In this document: positions 31,683 through 44,585 of the stretch, piece by piece
Position numbering within the stretch: the first letter of the stretch is position 1
How the letters are laid out: every line of letters begins with the position of its first letter
Source of the DNA: Boletus sp. NGJ
Taxonomy: Eukaryota; Basidiomycota; Agaricomycetes; Boletales; Boletaceae
Assembly: GCA_019096195.1 (NCBI GenBank)
Contig: JAGTXK010000138.1
Coordinates: 248,001 to 312,000, forward strand
Direction of reading: 5' to 3'
Length of the DNA stretch: 64,000 bases
Program-made: the position numbers and the translations under genes
The notes under the pieces: generated by a model
Told to the model about the DNA's origin: nothing
The model's input: the letters and a program-made list of their open reading frames with translations, nothing else
Databases searched by the model: none

Positions 31683-33725
31683 ATGCCCACTCACCAGCGC
31701 GTCCGAGCGTGGGTCGCGCAGAATTACCAGAAACCAGCCATCGACCAGGTAAGTGTACGCTCCCCTCCTCGTCGCACCCGCCAACAATGTCTCCAGGAAT
31801 GGCTTGCAGACTGCTCAGACTGGCTCTCGTCCGAGCTCGGCCTCCACCCAAGCAGAGACTTTGACCAGTTCATCCAACACGTCGAAGCACAACTCCTTCA
31901 GTCCAATCTCGCAGACTCGACAATTCCCGGGTCCGGTATCGATCCACTTCTCTTCACTTCCAACCCAAATCCAGCCCGTCCGCGCCCGCGCCCTTCCAGC
32001 GTTCCTCGCACCCATCAAGCCTCTCGCCCGAAAAAGACCACTGGCCCGAGACCACTCCTCGTTGAAATTAAGAGCATCACAGAAATTGCGCACTCTGCGT
32101 TTAGCCTTTTGAACACACATCAAACCCGTCTCGATCGGGAAGACTTGGGTTTAGCGCAAGAAGAGAATGCCGAACAACATCGCGACGAAGACGACGGGCC
32201 TGTCCCCAGGTTCCTCCGCGGTATGCTCAGATTCGAGCTCTCCGACGGCTTAACTACCTTTAGGGCCATCGAGTTTAGGTCCCTCCCTCAGTTGGAGTTG
32301 GGCACGACACCCCTCGGATACAAGGTGTGTCTCCTCTCAATCTCATCCACAACCCCACTCATGTCACTTCTGGTAGATGTTACTTGAATCCACACCTATA
32401 CGCAATGGTATTGCCTTCCTCGAGCCTGCAAATGTCACCCTCAAGGGTTATAGAACCGAAGACCACGATATCAACAGCGAACAAGTTTTTCTCAGTTCCC
32501 TCAGGAAACGGTTAGGGTACGTAAATCATCGCATTACATTCTACGTCGTCACATCTCGCCGCTGAGCTGACACGCTCACAGACGTTCGGATCCCCCATCT
32601 GATGCACCCGTTGCGGCACAGCCACGTGTAAATCCACCTGACCAATCGGTACCAGCCCAGCCTGCACGCCAACATCAACTTCCATCCGTAGTGCAACCAC
32701 AAGCCCCGCCGGCCGACATTGACGGCATGTATATAGATGACGACGTAGATCCCGATGTCGCACGCGAGATGGCAGTACATATGGACGAGGCGATTGACAC
32801 AAAGAATCAACGTGTTGGTATCTGTGCCCCGCCGCCTGCTAGACCCCCTCCATCATCTAAAGAGAAGCCTGCCGTCAGCTCAAACCCTAAGCAAGCCTTG
32901 CGCCTCGACACAACGGTCGCATCTTCCTCTCTCAACGCCCCATCTACTTCTTCTACGGTTAAAACATCTCCTTACTTCACCGCCCACTCACCCGAGTCTA
33001 AACCGATCCCCGACATCGGCCTCTCCCCCCGCCCTGCCCCACCACCCAACCCGGAACTCGATTTCGGCATTACTTGGGACGTCGACGACCCAGAGCTGTC
33101 CAAATTACCAGTCAAGAAACTTGGTTCTACATCCGCACGGCCACCGTCGACTGCTCCGGCCAAGCGTGTTATTTCCCCTGAAAAACGGCCCACGTCTCCC
33201 GACCCTTACGACGACCTCTCGTTCGATATGGACGTGGACGAGTCGTTCTTTGAACAGGTAGGGATGATCGAAGAAGGTGCTCTAGGCGCGGACACCAATA
33301 ACACAAGGAAAGACAAGGGCAAAGACACCTGCACGGAAGGCACGACATCGCATAGCCGTCCGAGCGCAGCATCAACTAGGAATAGGCTATCTGGTTCGGT
33401 TGTGGGTACGAATTTTTTAGTTAAATGTCCCGTCTCCCCTTCCGGCGCTGAACTCAGCACGAGGATGCAAGGTAGTGCGAAGAGGGCTACTATTGCCTCG
33501 TCATTGAGCGGTTCGACGGAATCTCCAATGCCCCAGTGCACTCGATCGTCGGATCATCGCCTACCTCGTGATCCGTCATTGATTGTTATCTCGTCGGAAG
33601 ACGAAGTGCTGGGAGGTGACAGTACAGCCAGACCCCTCAACCTTGCTCGGCGACGTGCACACAAAAGAAGGAAAATGGATCAGGATCAGGTCGCGGACTC
33701 GGATGTGATTAATATTTCTGACTAG
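31683..33725 (+). CDS. RMI1: RecQ-mediated genome instability protein 1
   Basis: OB-fold partner of topoisomerase III and the RecQ helicase in dissolving double Holliday junctions. After MPTHQRVRAWVAQNYQK and an intron comes the N-terminal helical part (EWLADCSDWLSSELGL). The OB core follows: GMLRFELSDGLTTFRAIEF, LGTTPLGYK, then after an intron MLLESTPIRNGIAFLEPANVTLKGYRTED and LSSLRKRLG. The C-terminal half is long, Pro/Ser-rich and probably disordered. Two SUMO-interaction-like motifs stand near the end: SLIVISSEDE (about 33577-33606) and DVINISD at the very terminus. An upstream GTG at 31656 is in frame but is not a fungal start. Confidence 0.9.
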
Positions 33726-36178
33726 GGTTCTCCCGGTCCACTCCCCAATTCGTTTTGAAACAGTCCTATCACAGATTTTTGAGAGAACGAGTAACTTGAT
33801 AACAAGTATGTGCCTAGGAATCAGCATATTTCCTGCAAAGAATGTGTGTATGATTCCCGTCTAGCGGACGTGCAATGGAGGTGCGAATTATGATGACCTA
33901 CAGGAACTTTGAGATTATTCGTTGACTTTTCCCAGAATTCAAAGCTTTTTCACATAGACCCAGCAAATTCTTGGTTTGACCTTTGGTCCAGGAATATCCA
34001 TTGTCAGTGCTTGAGCTTGTGCAATCTGGTCAATGAACGCTGTTGGGCTTGCGTCACGGCCTAAAAAAAATTGTAGCGCGGGCTTGAGCACACTTCGATG
34101 GACGTCTTGAAAGTGATCTCAGGCAGCAATTTCAGGGCTCCATCAAGATCAACGCTTAGCGCTCAGCAGTTAGCTTGGGCTGGTAGACGTCCTCGCACAT
34201 GCATTCTTGATCGTTTGCAAACTTCTTGCGTGCCAAGCGTTTCTGAGCTTCGGTTGTTGCTAAGTTATATGCGCGAGGTTCTTGCTCAACATCAAACATC
34301 CGGGTAAAAGAAGAGCGGCTCCATGGTCATTGGCTATCTCTGACTTGGCTTTGGCGAGAGTAAGGACAAGCTATTTGGTATGTGTGCCATGTCGCAAAGA
34401 CGACGCGAACGTATACATGGGATCTCACGTACCACGCAAATAATAAAAAATACCTGACAGAGGCCGTCACTGGATATCACCCATACGCTATGTTACTTGG
34501 GTATCGTGAAGGCACTGCCCAGGTAACGCACACGTCGTCGACATCAAGCTGTTCCGCTGGGAGAACGATTTAACCTACACCCTCCTAAATCTCACTATCC
34601 CAGGGGTAAGCCGTCGTAGAATCTTTGCGCTAAGTGACGTCTGCACCGCTTGCAGTGGACTCGCATTTCTCAAACATACTATCTATTTAGCCCACGCGAA
34701 CCAGTGCTCTGTCAGCAACCAAACTCACAGTGTGGGTGCGCCCCCGACTAATGCGGCGGGTTCTGGCCCGGTGGCTTGAATGGGTCCGAAGTAATCCTCT
34801 CCGTCACAGCAAAATCTAAGCTCAAGTACCGAGAATATCCAGGGGGGGGGGGGGTCATTGACGAATTGCGACAAGTATCTATCTTCCCAGCAATGTGTAG
34901 GAGTACTACTAATACCAAACTTTGTACATGCAGTATTGGCAGTGACCGTTCGGAATATCATACAAGCACGGCGGAATCGGCTTTCATTGCGGTGTTCATA
35001 TTAACAACCAACGTCGCACAATGCTGAACGGACGGACGCCGCAACATTATATTTGGTTGCCAGCTGGTGTACGGCCCCACGGCGAGCAGTCAGTACTTCG
35101 TTAACGTGACAGCTATTCCTCATGGCAATCACCAACGTTCAACGTTCACCAACAAAAGTACCTTTGGTTCAGGGTCAGGGCAACGGAAAACCATAACAGC
35201 AATGCACGTTCAGGAGAGAACTGCTGTTAGCGTCCTTTCCGGTATTCCAACTTTGACCGCCTCTGATCGTAGTCCATCATGCGTTGCCATGCATGCACAC
35301 TCACGGTACAGAAACGGTGTGTGTTGCAATTGGTGACAACGACCGAGGATCGCTCACTGTAATTCCTTCGTTGTGATGTGAATATTTACGGGACGCTGGT
35401 CAAGTAATGGCACCTGGTTTTCTGCTCTCGGGGAGGTAAATTCACTGATGGGTAACAGTATATCAAGGTGAAATTGCATCATTTAGAGTGACGACTGCTT
35501 TTCAGTGCGTTGCACATGATTGCATCGAAATATCAAGTACCCAAATCCAACGGAGAGACCGTTGTGGTTTATCATACACTCTCTTTGGATGGTGTGAGCG
35601 GTTGTATTCTCGTTCTTGTGATATAACACACATGTTTGTCGACGAAAGGGCTTGGGCCGCTCGTGTTCTTCAGAGATTCCTCCAATCCCTCGCCTTTTAT
35701 TTTTTCTCCGAGCCCGCCTGTTCTTTGTAGTACTCATGTCGCTCATACTTCGTGACCCCCCAGCCTCGGCATATAAAGCGATCCCTTGGACTGTTTGCAT
35801 ACCTCATCTGTAGTTATCCACTCTGATTAGTACCCAGACTAATTGGACCTAATATTGAAGTACGGAACGACTGGCCGAGGAGTCCCCACCTATAGAAGTG
35901 AGGATGGACGCCAAATTGTACCGGAATCAGTTCAACCCAAATTGTAACCGACTGCATAGACAGGAATGTGACCCCTGTAGTCCCTCACTGATGCCATGCA
36001 TGTGTGAGAGTGTGCCCATCAGCACAATGCCGGATGATTTCGTAACATTGATGCTAAGGTAGTTCATTAACACTGGTTACATGCATGCACACGACCGAAG
36101 GTGTCACTAGGGGTAACACTCAACTCTACCCACGGCCTTCATTGAAATCCAGTTCATAACTCAAACAGCTAAACACGC
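33726..36178. other. Gene-poor 2.4-kb stretch
   Basis: I find no gene. Open frames are short and mostly overlap. A 13-base G run sits at 34842-34854. A segment near 34388-34440 (KTTRTYTWDLTYH) is faintly like the start of a multicopper oxidase, but nothing downstream supports that. It may hold decayed genes. Confidence 0.45.
34842..34854. repeat. (G)13 homopolymer
   Basis: Thirteen consecutive G in an otherwise unremarkable intergenic stretch; also prone to assembly error. Confidence 0.9.
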
Positions 36179-37297
36179 CTATCCAAGGAGCGCCACCTTG
36201 GTCTTTTTCTTCTTCTTTGAGTTGCTGAATGTTCGCCAACTATCCACGCGAGTCTCTCTCGATTCTAACCACCAGATCACATTCAGAAATTGGTGAGCCA
36301 AAAATGTGGGCTGTGGAAAGAACACGTACCCTCCCATGCCTTGTCTTCCTCCGCCTTGCGCTTCCTGGTAGCGACCTCTTCTTCCTTTTTGCGGGCCTCC
36401 AGGCCCTCGTTGGCCAGATTCATCTTTATCGCTCTGAGTGGTGTCAGTATCTTCATCGCAAGCAGATGCAGACTACCGCTCACTTCCTCCTCCGAACTTC
36501 TTCTTCGATCAGTACCTCCTTGACTTTCTCCTTGAGCATGATCCTCCATGGCGTTGTCAGGCCCTGAGCCTTCATCTTGGGGTCGTCAGCTAGATTCTTT
36601 AGACGTGGATCATCGTCAGCGAGGTTTGGGGGTAGGGATAGGGCGCGGAGGAGGGTCGAGCGAGCTGAAGCGATTGTCGCGTCAAGCTCCGTTCGTTTGT
36701 TGGCGTCAGACAGCTCAGCCTCAGCCTGCCAATAGATAGATAGATAGGTAAGCGCCGTCATCAGCGAATGGGTGTACAACGAGTACGTGAGGAGAAGCCT
36801 ACCTTCTTCAGTACGTCGAATGCATCTGGAGCACGCGGGTGGGGGGTCTTGTCAGGATGGATGACTGTGCATAGACAAACGTACAGATTCGTGCAAGTTT
36901 TGGATACAACAGAGGACAGTTAAGTTCCGAAGATCGAACCAATTATATTTCGTCAGCGTGCTCTTGATATAATCACATAAATCAAGGTGATGATAGTGCT
37001 CACAGAGAGACAGCTGCCGATATTTGCGCTTTATATCCTCTGGCCTTGCGGTTTCGTCGAGGTCAAGGATATCATACGGACTGTAAGATGTCACTGTCAG
37101 ACATACTGCTAGGCAGGCTGCGTTGCTCACTTTAGCTTGAACGCTTTGAGTATTCGTTCTACTTCGACCTCACGTTGGAACGCCGACGCCTCTCTCGAAA
37201 GCAACTGGTCCAACTCCAGGTCAGTTGGTGTGTTCGAGGACGATGCTCTGGCCGACGAAGATTTTGAATCCCGTTTGGGTTCGGATGTTTCTGACAT
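36179..37297 (-). CDS. DnaJ-domain protein, DNAJC8/Spf31-like
   Basis: J-domain protein of the DNAJC8 group, which in fission yeast and animals is linked to the spliceosome. MSETSEPKRDSKSSSARASS opens a Ser-rich start, followed by LELDQLLSREASAFQREVEVERILKAFKL. The J domain reads SPYDILDLDETARPEDIKRKYRQLSL, an intron, then IHPDK with the HPD motif, then AFDVLKKAEAELSD. A helical LADDPKMKAQG, EKVKEVLIEEEVRRRK and RKAEEDKAWEESRETRVDSWRTF tail follows, ending KKKKKTKVALLG-stop. An (ATAG)n microsatellite at 36731-36748 lies in one intron. It is divergent from COX11. Confidence 0.9.
36731..36748. repeat. (ATAG)n microsatellite in DNAJC8-like intron
   Basis: About four ATAG units close to the 3' splice site of the intron before the AEAELSD exon. 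Confidence 0.7.
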
Positions 37298-37409
37298 GGG
37301 CTACTTGGCGGTTGTCAAGACAAGTCTCTAGTGGACAACTGATCCCGCCGGCAAGCCACGTGCCAAGAGACCTTTTGTTGGAGCCGTTCCGAATGCCGAT
37401 CGTCACCCT
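37298..37409. promoter_or_regulatory. 112-bp bidirectional promoter, DNAJC8-like / COX11
   Basis: The two start codons point outward with 112 bp between them. Confidence 0.55.
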
Positions 37410-38564
37410 ATGGCCATGTCGACCAGGTTCACAGCAAGCGGGCCATTGAAATGGACCTTGCAGTCAATTCTGGCAAGTCCATTCGCATCTCTTTCACCTG
37501 CTGCTAACAGCGCACAGCATCCAGGTCATTGTCGCGCTACTCAGATGCGTAGTTTTGTATCACAGACACCGACAGGGCTGCGGTCTTGGCTTTCCCATCC
37601 ACCAAACGCATCATCTAGGCTCGCCAACCTGATACTACTTAATGCACCCAATGTCCACCCATTCTTCGCCTCCCCAGCCGCCACACTTTCCGCTTCACTC
37701 GCCACCACCAAGCCCGTCAACAGCTCCATGCAACCCGGAACCGTACTTTGCTCATGTATAGTACTGCTGTCGTACGCGCTCTGGGATATCTCTCCGTTCT
37801 TATGGTTCATTTTTCGATTGATAGATCATCTTTGGAGTAGGCGTGACCTATGCAGCCGTGCCACTTTACCGCATGTTCTGTGCGGCCACGGGGTTCGCTG
37901 GTACCCCCACAGTCGTCTCTACATCATCCGGCCGTTTTGACCCCTCTCGACTCGTACCTATCGAAGGAGCGCGACGTGTTCGCGTGCATTTCAATGCAGA
38001 CCGTTCGGAAACACTGCCCTGGAAATTCTTTCCGCAGCAAAAATTCGTCGATGTCTTGCTTGGTGAATCTAGTTTAGCATTCTACAAAGCCAAAAACGAT
38101 AGTAAAAAGGATATTATCGGAATTGCAACGTACAACGTGACTCCTGATCGGGTGCGTTATAATCATTTTCTCGTGAACGAAGGCGCACTAATGAAAGCCT
38201 GACATGTCGGCGGGCACGTCAGATCGCGCCGTACTTTTCCAAAGTGGAGTGTTTCTGCTTCGAGGAACAAAAGCTCCTCGCAGGCGAAGAAGTCGACATG
38301 CCCCTTCTCTTTTTCATAGACAAAGACATGCTCGATGATCCTTCATGTCGGAATATAGACGACGTTGTGTTGAGCTACACATTTTTCAGGTAGCCCGTCC
38401 GCACCGTCTGATGCACGGCGTTCTTGCTAACATCACACTTACACCCCAGAGCCCGCCGAAACACTCAAGGACACCTCGAACCCGACGCAGCAGATGATGT
38501 AATACAAAAATCGCTCGGATTCGACAGTTACGAGCATGCCCCACGGGCGGAAGTACGGAGTTGA
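37410..38564 (+). CDS. COX11: Cytochrome c oxidase assembly protein COX11
   Basis: Copper chaperone of the mitochondrial inner membrane that delivers Cu to the CuB site of Cox1. The start MAMSTRFTASGPLKW opens a basic, Ser/Ala-rich leader fitting mitochondrial import. After introns come ATRNRTLLMYSTAV, IIFGVGVTYAAVPLYRMFCAATGF (one membrane span with its Cys), RVRVHFNADRSETLPWKFFPQQ, VLLGESSLAFYKAKN and IATYNVTPDR. The copper-binding Cys pair follows as ECFCFEEQKLL (C-F-C), with DMPLLFFIDKD after it. It ends YEHAPRAEVRS-stop at 38562-38564. The splice before the membrane span uses a weak donor, so leader length is uncertain. Confidence 0.92.
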
Positions 38565-39140
38565 GAAAGGGTGTCTCGGAATGTACAACCTATTGGATCA
38601 TACCCATCAATCACCACTTTGTTTTGAACTGGCCAGAATTCAAGATCCAGGTGCGAATGTGTGGGACACGCCAAAGTCCGTGATTGATTGAAAGCGAGCA
38701 AGCGAGGGATGCCGATGACAGGACGCCTGCGACGTCACCGAGACCGAGTTTGTTGATTGCGAGGAATCGTACCATTAGCGACGCCCCTGGTACGGCCTGA
38801 GGTGTTTTCGCTATTTAGTCGACCGTACATATGGTGACCACGGTTAGGATATGGATCATCTAACTCGAACGTTTGTTGGGTGTCACGCTTTGATTCGCCT
38901 GGATCAGACGCGATCCCAAGCTGATGAACGGTGTCATGACCACATGGGAAGAAGGAAGATCATGGAGATTACAGACCGTTGGTTCATTGAGCAAAATACG
39001 AAGAAACGGATATAATTGTGGGGTGAGAACGGCAAGTTTTAAAGTGGTAGTCGTCGGGACGTGCGGCGTTGGCCAGCGACGATCCGTGAAGCCGGTCGCT
39101 GCTCGTTGAGTTGGCCAAAGGACAAGTTTGCTCTGGACCG
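38565..39140. other. Intergenic, COX11 3' side / CAF120-like promoter
   Basis: No gene seen on either strand. Confidence 0.5.
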
Positions 39141-42100
39141 ATGTCCTCGCCGCTCATGACCTCCTCGAGCCCGCAGTGGGACAGTCGCCACCGCGGTTTT
39201 ATCTCGCCAGCCGAACTGCAGCAGCTCAGACAATCCAGCCCAGCCAGAGCCGTCGACATACACGACTTTCCAGCACGACCCCTCAACGACTCTTCCGCTC
39301 ACCCCCGGCAGGCACAAGATAATCCAAACGACAACCACCCACCGCCCATGCCACCCTCATCCCAGTCTCACACCCGTACTTCCTCCTTCTTCTCCTTTCG
39401 CAGCAAACCCCACCAAGAATCCCAGCAGGATTCCTCTCCTACCGCTGCCCCATCTGCCCTTCACAACAGACACCCCAGCAATCCAAACGGCGTCCCGCCA
39501 ACCGACTTTGGTGGACCCGCACCCCAGATGGGTCAATCAAAGTCGCTCGGTCCAGCGAGGTCTCTCACAGACCAACAGCTAGACCCACAGCAGCCAGCGA
39601 TCCGTCGGTCATCGTTGGCCGGTGGTGGCCCTCCTCCGCCGCCACTTCACCCTGAAATTCGCTCTGTCGTCCAGTTGACACTTGCCCATGCCCGCAAGGT
39701 GTACTTTTCTGGCCCCCTCATAAAGCGCCTCGAGAGGCAGCCAGATGGTCAACGGCCACTCAAGGACGACGGTTGGGTTGACGTCTGGGCACAGCTTGGT
39801 GGGACAACCCTCAGTATATGGGACATGCGCGATGTGGAAGAGGCAAACAAGCAAGGCAGGGAGGTCCCACCAACTTATTTCAACATAACGGATGCCGTGC
39901 GTTTCCAACTTCTAATGACTACGCGCCTGATTTAACCATCATCACAGTTCGTTCAAGTTCTCGGTTCTATCACTGTTCCCGCTACGAATGACCAGCCTTC
40001 AAAAAAATTCACGAATGTGCTTACCCTCAACACTGCTGGCTCAAATCTCTTGTTATTCAGTTGTCCAACAACCCCAGCCCTGATATCATGGGCAACCGCG
40101 CTCCGACTATCTGCTTGGGAAAAGTCGCGACTTGAGGAGATATATACGGCTCATTTGATACGGATAACTCTGCCTGGTGGTACGGTATACTTCACTCAGC
40201 CTTGTCAGGTAACGAAACCATTTTCATAGGCAAGGACACGCACTCGACTCTACAACGCGGCCGCATGGAAGGCTGGGTACGCATTCGTGTCGCTGGGCAA
40301 ACTGATTGGAAACGCATGTGGATGGTAGTGTCTGCCGCAGCACAATCTGAGGTTCATCCATCGTATGGTGACAGTCGCAAGAAGCGCATGTCCAGTCTCT
40401 TTTCGCGAGAGCAAAGCGAGGATCTGCCACCGCGTCCTGTACTGTCACTCTACCCATCATCGAAACCGAAGGACAAAAAGAAGGCTTTACTGACGCTCAA
40501 GGATATAACTCAGGCGTTCGCAGTGTATCCCGAGCGCCCCGAACTAATCAATCGGAGCACGTTGATGAAGCTAGAAGGTTTGCTTGGCGACGAAGAGACA
40601 GCAGGTGGAATGAGAGGACGGGAAGGATGGCTGCTTGTCATGCCAGAGCTTGAGGCTGGAAATACACAAGCATCAGAGATGTTGAAGTGGCTTGTTGGTA
40701 CGTATTCTCGTTTCATGCGCATTCACCTGGCTGACTCGGGCCTTAGCGCTTCATGATGCTTTTGAACTTTGCGGACGACCTAAATCCTACACATGGGACC
40801 CTCGAGATCCGGTGTCGCTGATGTTTGCTTATCCCGTCGGGCCTGCTCGAGATGTAAGACTCCACCAGATTCTCTTAAATTCCGTCTAAAATGTGATCGA
40901 AGCTTCTTTTCCTGGACAGAGAGCTCGCAGAAACAATTGACCCAAGGGATGATCGCACCTCGACCAATCGCTCTCGTTTGTTGAGCGTGTTGCACGAACG
41001 AATGCCTCGAATCGATCCTCAGTCACAACCGGACGCTGCCCCTGCCCTTCCTCCCTTGTCCTTAGGAACAGAACCCTCTCAGCAGCACCCTCTACCCGCA
41101 CCCCCAGCTGCGCAGATGACGGGACAATCCTTGCGACTTCCACAATTACCCTCTCTGAGCTTCGACAATTCTTCCTCACAAGCCCAATCTCAATCTCGTC
41201 CAGTCGATCTAACTATTGATCGTGCACTGACGCCTATCACGGAATTGAACAGTGCTCATGAGATGACTGACTTGGCGCGTACACTGGGTCCTTCATTGTC
41301 AACTGATCAGTCTCATGGATCTCAGCAACATGCTTCCGAATCAGATGAGAATGAACCTCTTGCAAGGTTTATGGCAGGTGCTGTCTCCTTCATACACGAG
41401 AATGGAGAGAGTAGTTCGATCCTCGGCCGGCCTGTCGCGTCAAGTCCCCCTCCCACAAGTGGAACGTCTCGCAAGCTCAGTGGGGACTCGTTTGGAAGGG
41501 GTACTAGTTCTCGTCCCGACTCGAAGCTGTCGCCAAGTGCAGAGAACGCTCTAACAAAATCACAGGAGACGTCTGGTTCCGGTGTAGGTGTTGCAGAAGT
41601 CATGGGAGTCAGGTTACCCTTTTCGCCGATGACTTCGCCCGAATCACCCTCGTTCTCGACAAATTCAAGCATGTCAGTGCGCTCGCCTACTCCGGGAAAC
41701 CAAGGACCTTCCCTCCAGTCGCCTGGATCTCCCGGTTCAACTGGAAAGTCTTCAAGATCTCTTCCTAGCTCTCCATCTTACTCGATTTTGACGTCCCCCC
41801 ATTCCTTGTTGGAAAAGGATCTACCCTCTATTCAAGCTCTGCAGGCTACTCAACATTTTTCTCCTCCATCCTCAAGGTCGCTGATGCGCAGCGCCTCGAG
41901 TACAGTTCCCCCCGTCCCTGATAAATCTAAGTCACTACCGCCGTCGTCCCTGTCTTCGTCAACTGCTTCAAAACTTACACCAGTACCCCCGCCGGCAGAC
42001 CATGGGAGCGTATTCACAGATGCACTTTTCTTCATGCAGCAACTCGACGAAAAGCCGGCCCCCCCACGCCGTGTGCCCACAACTATCTCCGAAACTTCAG

Positions 42101-44276
42101 ATTCGACTTCTGTATCAGAACCTGGTCAGCCAACACACACATCTCTCTCTGCTACAGTTTCTCCCTCCCTTTCTCCCTCCCTGCATGCACGGAGCGGCCT
42201 AGAACCCTCGCTTAGTGGTTCTCGGCTCGTGCTTGGCCGTAAGCCTTCTGGAGCACGTGCTCTCACAGGTAGCGGCGCTAGCCGAGTACTAAATCAAGAT
42301 GCCTCATCAGTTTCTTCGCCTGAGCAGCAACAACCTCGCAGGGTACCCGACAGCGACAGCGACACCATGTCCGACCACGGTGAACTCGAAGCTGCGCCAG
42401 CACCAAAGAAGGCTCAGCTGGATGACGTGAATGTGGATGCGCTCGCAGCGTTGTCGTTCTTAGACGCTGACACGGCTGCCGCTCCCGCGCCTCCAAAACA
42501 ACCCACGGCAAGCACGTCCGCAGGGGACACTGTAAGACCACCACCTCCACGCCCTCAAATATCACCACAACCAGTAGAGAGCTCGTCAACTGTTGAGAGC
42601 TCAGACAACGCTGGGCAGTACAAATCAACTTTCGCACCATCAAAACAGGCTGCGCAACGCAAGGCGAGATTACAGGCACAACAAGCCGCACATCAGGCTG
42701 CCGTTCACAGGCCTGGGAGAGCGAATAGGAAGCGTGGGTCAGCTGCAAGAGTGTCTGGATGGAATGAAACCAGCGACGAGGAGGACGAGGAGGCGCAGGA
42801 GGAGGAGGAGGAGGAGGATGCGGATTCCGATGATGAACCTTCGACGACAGGTAGCAAACAGCCATCTCAAGTGTCCGTTCATGCACCCAGCCCCGCGCCC
42901 GCACCAATGGGTGGCGCGCCCATTCGACCTCTCCGGCCGCAGAGTCGTACACAATCGCCAGCCGAACCCGCCACCGCTACTGAGGCTAACCCATATGCTC
43001 AATTACGACACCCCCGTGGTCTTCCGCCTGTCCCGAGACCGCAGACGCAAGGTGATTTTAGTTTCATTCCGTGATCTTAAGCTGATGGATGCAAACAGGT
43101 ACGCTTGGCATTCATGACGACTACTTCGGCGGCATGCCTCCTCAACGACGGTTCGTCAGTGATCAACGTTCGCGGACCCCCGACGAAGGTGCTCCAACCC
43201 GTCGTCTTTCCGATCTCCCTCAGCAGCCGACCCCTCCACGGCACAGTATCTGGACGCAAGTGCTTGATGCTGGTCGTCAACCCGGAACGTATCAGCAACC
43301 TCCGGATGCACCAGCCCAACCGCAGAGGGACACCTTTATACAACTCGAGCCCACATCTCAGAGCATGACCAAAGCATTCACGCCGCATGGTTTACTCTCT
43401 GCAGGCATGCAAGACAAACAAGACCGTTCTGCAAAACGGCAGGAGGAAATTGCACGCGAAACTGGTGCATCTCTAATCAATGTTCCAAACAAACCTCCGC
43501 CACCTCAGACTGGTCTCCTTGGGGCGATCACTGCACACGAACGTGAACGCAAGCGTGAAGGTGGCGTCGGCGCGGCCTTGACGGAACGTGAACGAGAGAA
43601 GAGACTCGCTGAAGACCGCCAGCGGAAATTGGATGACTTCCAGCGTCAACAGTTAGAGATGGCACAGTCTGGCATGTTCGGCGGTCAATTCCCGATGGGC
43701 ATGAATCCGATGATGAACCAGATGATGCCCATGAATCCGATGATGACCGGAGCGGGCTCCATGATGACACCAGCGAACCCTATGATGACGGGAGGATTCA
43801 TGGGGTACCCGAACATGATGCCTGGCTATGGTGGTCAACCGTACATGTTCGCGGCACAGCAGGCGGCCCAAGCAGCCTATCAACAAGCTATGATGGCGTT
43901 TTCGACCGGTGATGGTATCCATGGCCCGTCACCTATGGCTCCCATGATGACAGGAGGTGGGATGGGATTCGATCCTCGGATGTCAATGATGGGCATGCCG
44001 ATGATGAGCCCAGGGATGCCGATGGGTAATATGGGCAGTGGTATGGGTATGATGGGAGGTATGGGCGGCATGGGAATGCAGATGACAGGCGGTTCTGCCT
44101 TTGACGCGCGATTCTCGCCTACCGCAATGGAGGACTTGCGGCCCCCTGGTGTTCCTGGTGGTCATCCTCGGCCTGGCAATTACTCGTCGCGCAACAGCTC
44201 CGTCGGACAAGGATCTCCAGCTGGACCACGTCCTCTGGATGCGCCCGACCGTCCGCGTGATAGCCCTAAAAACTGA
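39141..44276 (+). CDS. PH-domain protein, CAF120/Skg3-like
   Basis: Large protein of the Caf120/Skg3 group; yeast Caf120 is a CCR4-NOT partner and Skg3 is a bud-site protein. MSSPLMTSSSPQWDSRHRGF opens a Pro/Ser/Gln-rich leader. The conserved part contains HARKVYFSGPLIKRL, GWVDVWAQLGGTTLSIWDM and TYFNITDA, followed by FVQVLGSITV. A PH-like repeat follows: LQRGRMEGWVRIRVAGQTDWKRMWMV, LYPSSKPKDKKKALLTLKDITQAFAVYPERPELI and GREGWLLVMPE. About 700 disordered Ser/Pro residues follow (40978-43074) with an acidic Glu/Asp run near 42775-42830. The last exon has a Met/Gly/Pro-rich tail (43690-44100) with repeats of NPMM and MTGG. It ends at 44276. Confidence 0.85.
43690..44100 (+). repeat. Met/Gly-rich low-complexity coding repeat
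   Basis: Irregular repeats of Asn-Pro-Met-Met, Met-Thr-Gly-Gly and Met-Gly-Gly units inside the last exon of the CAF120-like gene; a prion-like or condensate-forming tail is possible. Confidence 0.8.
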
Positions 44277-44585
44277 ATGCTCGTTGCTTTCGTAACGCGT
44301 GGACTATGCCTTCGTTTTTACCCGTTTATGAGCTTTTACGACCTCGATTGCTTGTTTTCGTCCGGCATCATGTTTGGTGTTTCAACATCCCAAATGTTCC
44401 CGTTTAGGGCTTATCTCAGTTTAATTATGCTCATTTTCAGTTCTGTCGTAGTTGTGGCATTTTATGCAAACATGACTCGTGATGCCGGATCCGAGACGCG
44501 ACTTTGTCATACGCGAGTCTAGCTTGACTAGTTCCTTCAACTACCACCACTCGTTGAGTGCACCAACGCTCATCCATGAAGCAGG
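44277..44585. other. Intergenic, CAF120-like 3' side / RAD2 promoter
   Basis: No gene seen. Confidence 0.5.

Noticed and set aside
34382-34573. Possible multicopper oxidase start (KTTRTYTWDLTYH)
   Set aside because: Only about a dozen residues are suggestive; no copper-ligand HWH or HCH motif follows in any frame.
42739-43002. Leu-rich minus-strand frame suggesting a membrane protein
   Set aside because: It is the complement of the Glu/Asp-rich run of the CAF120-like gene.
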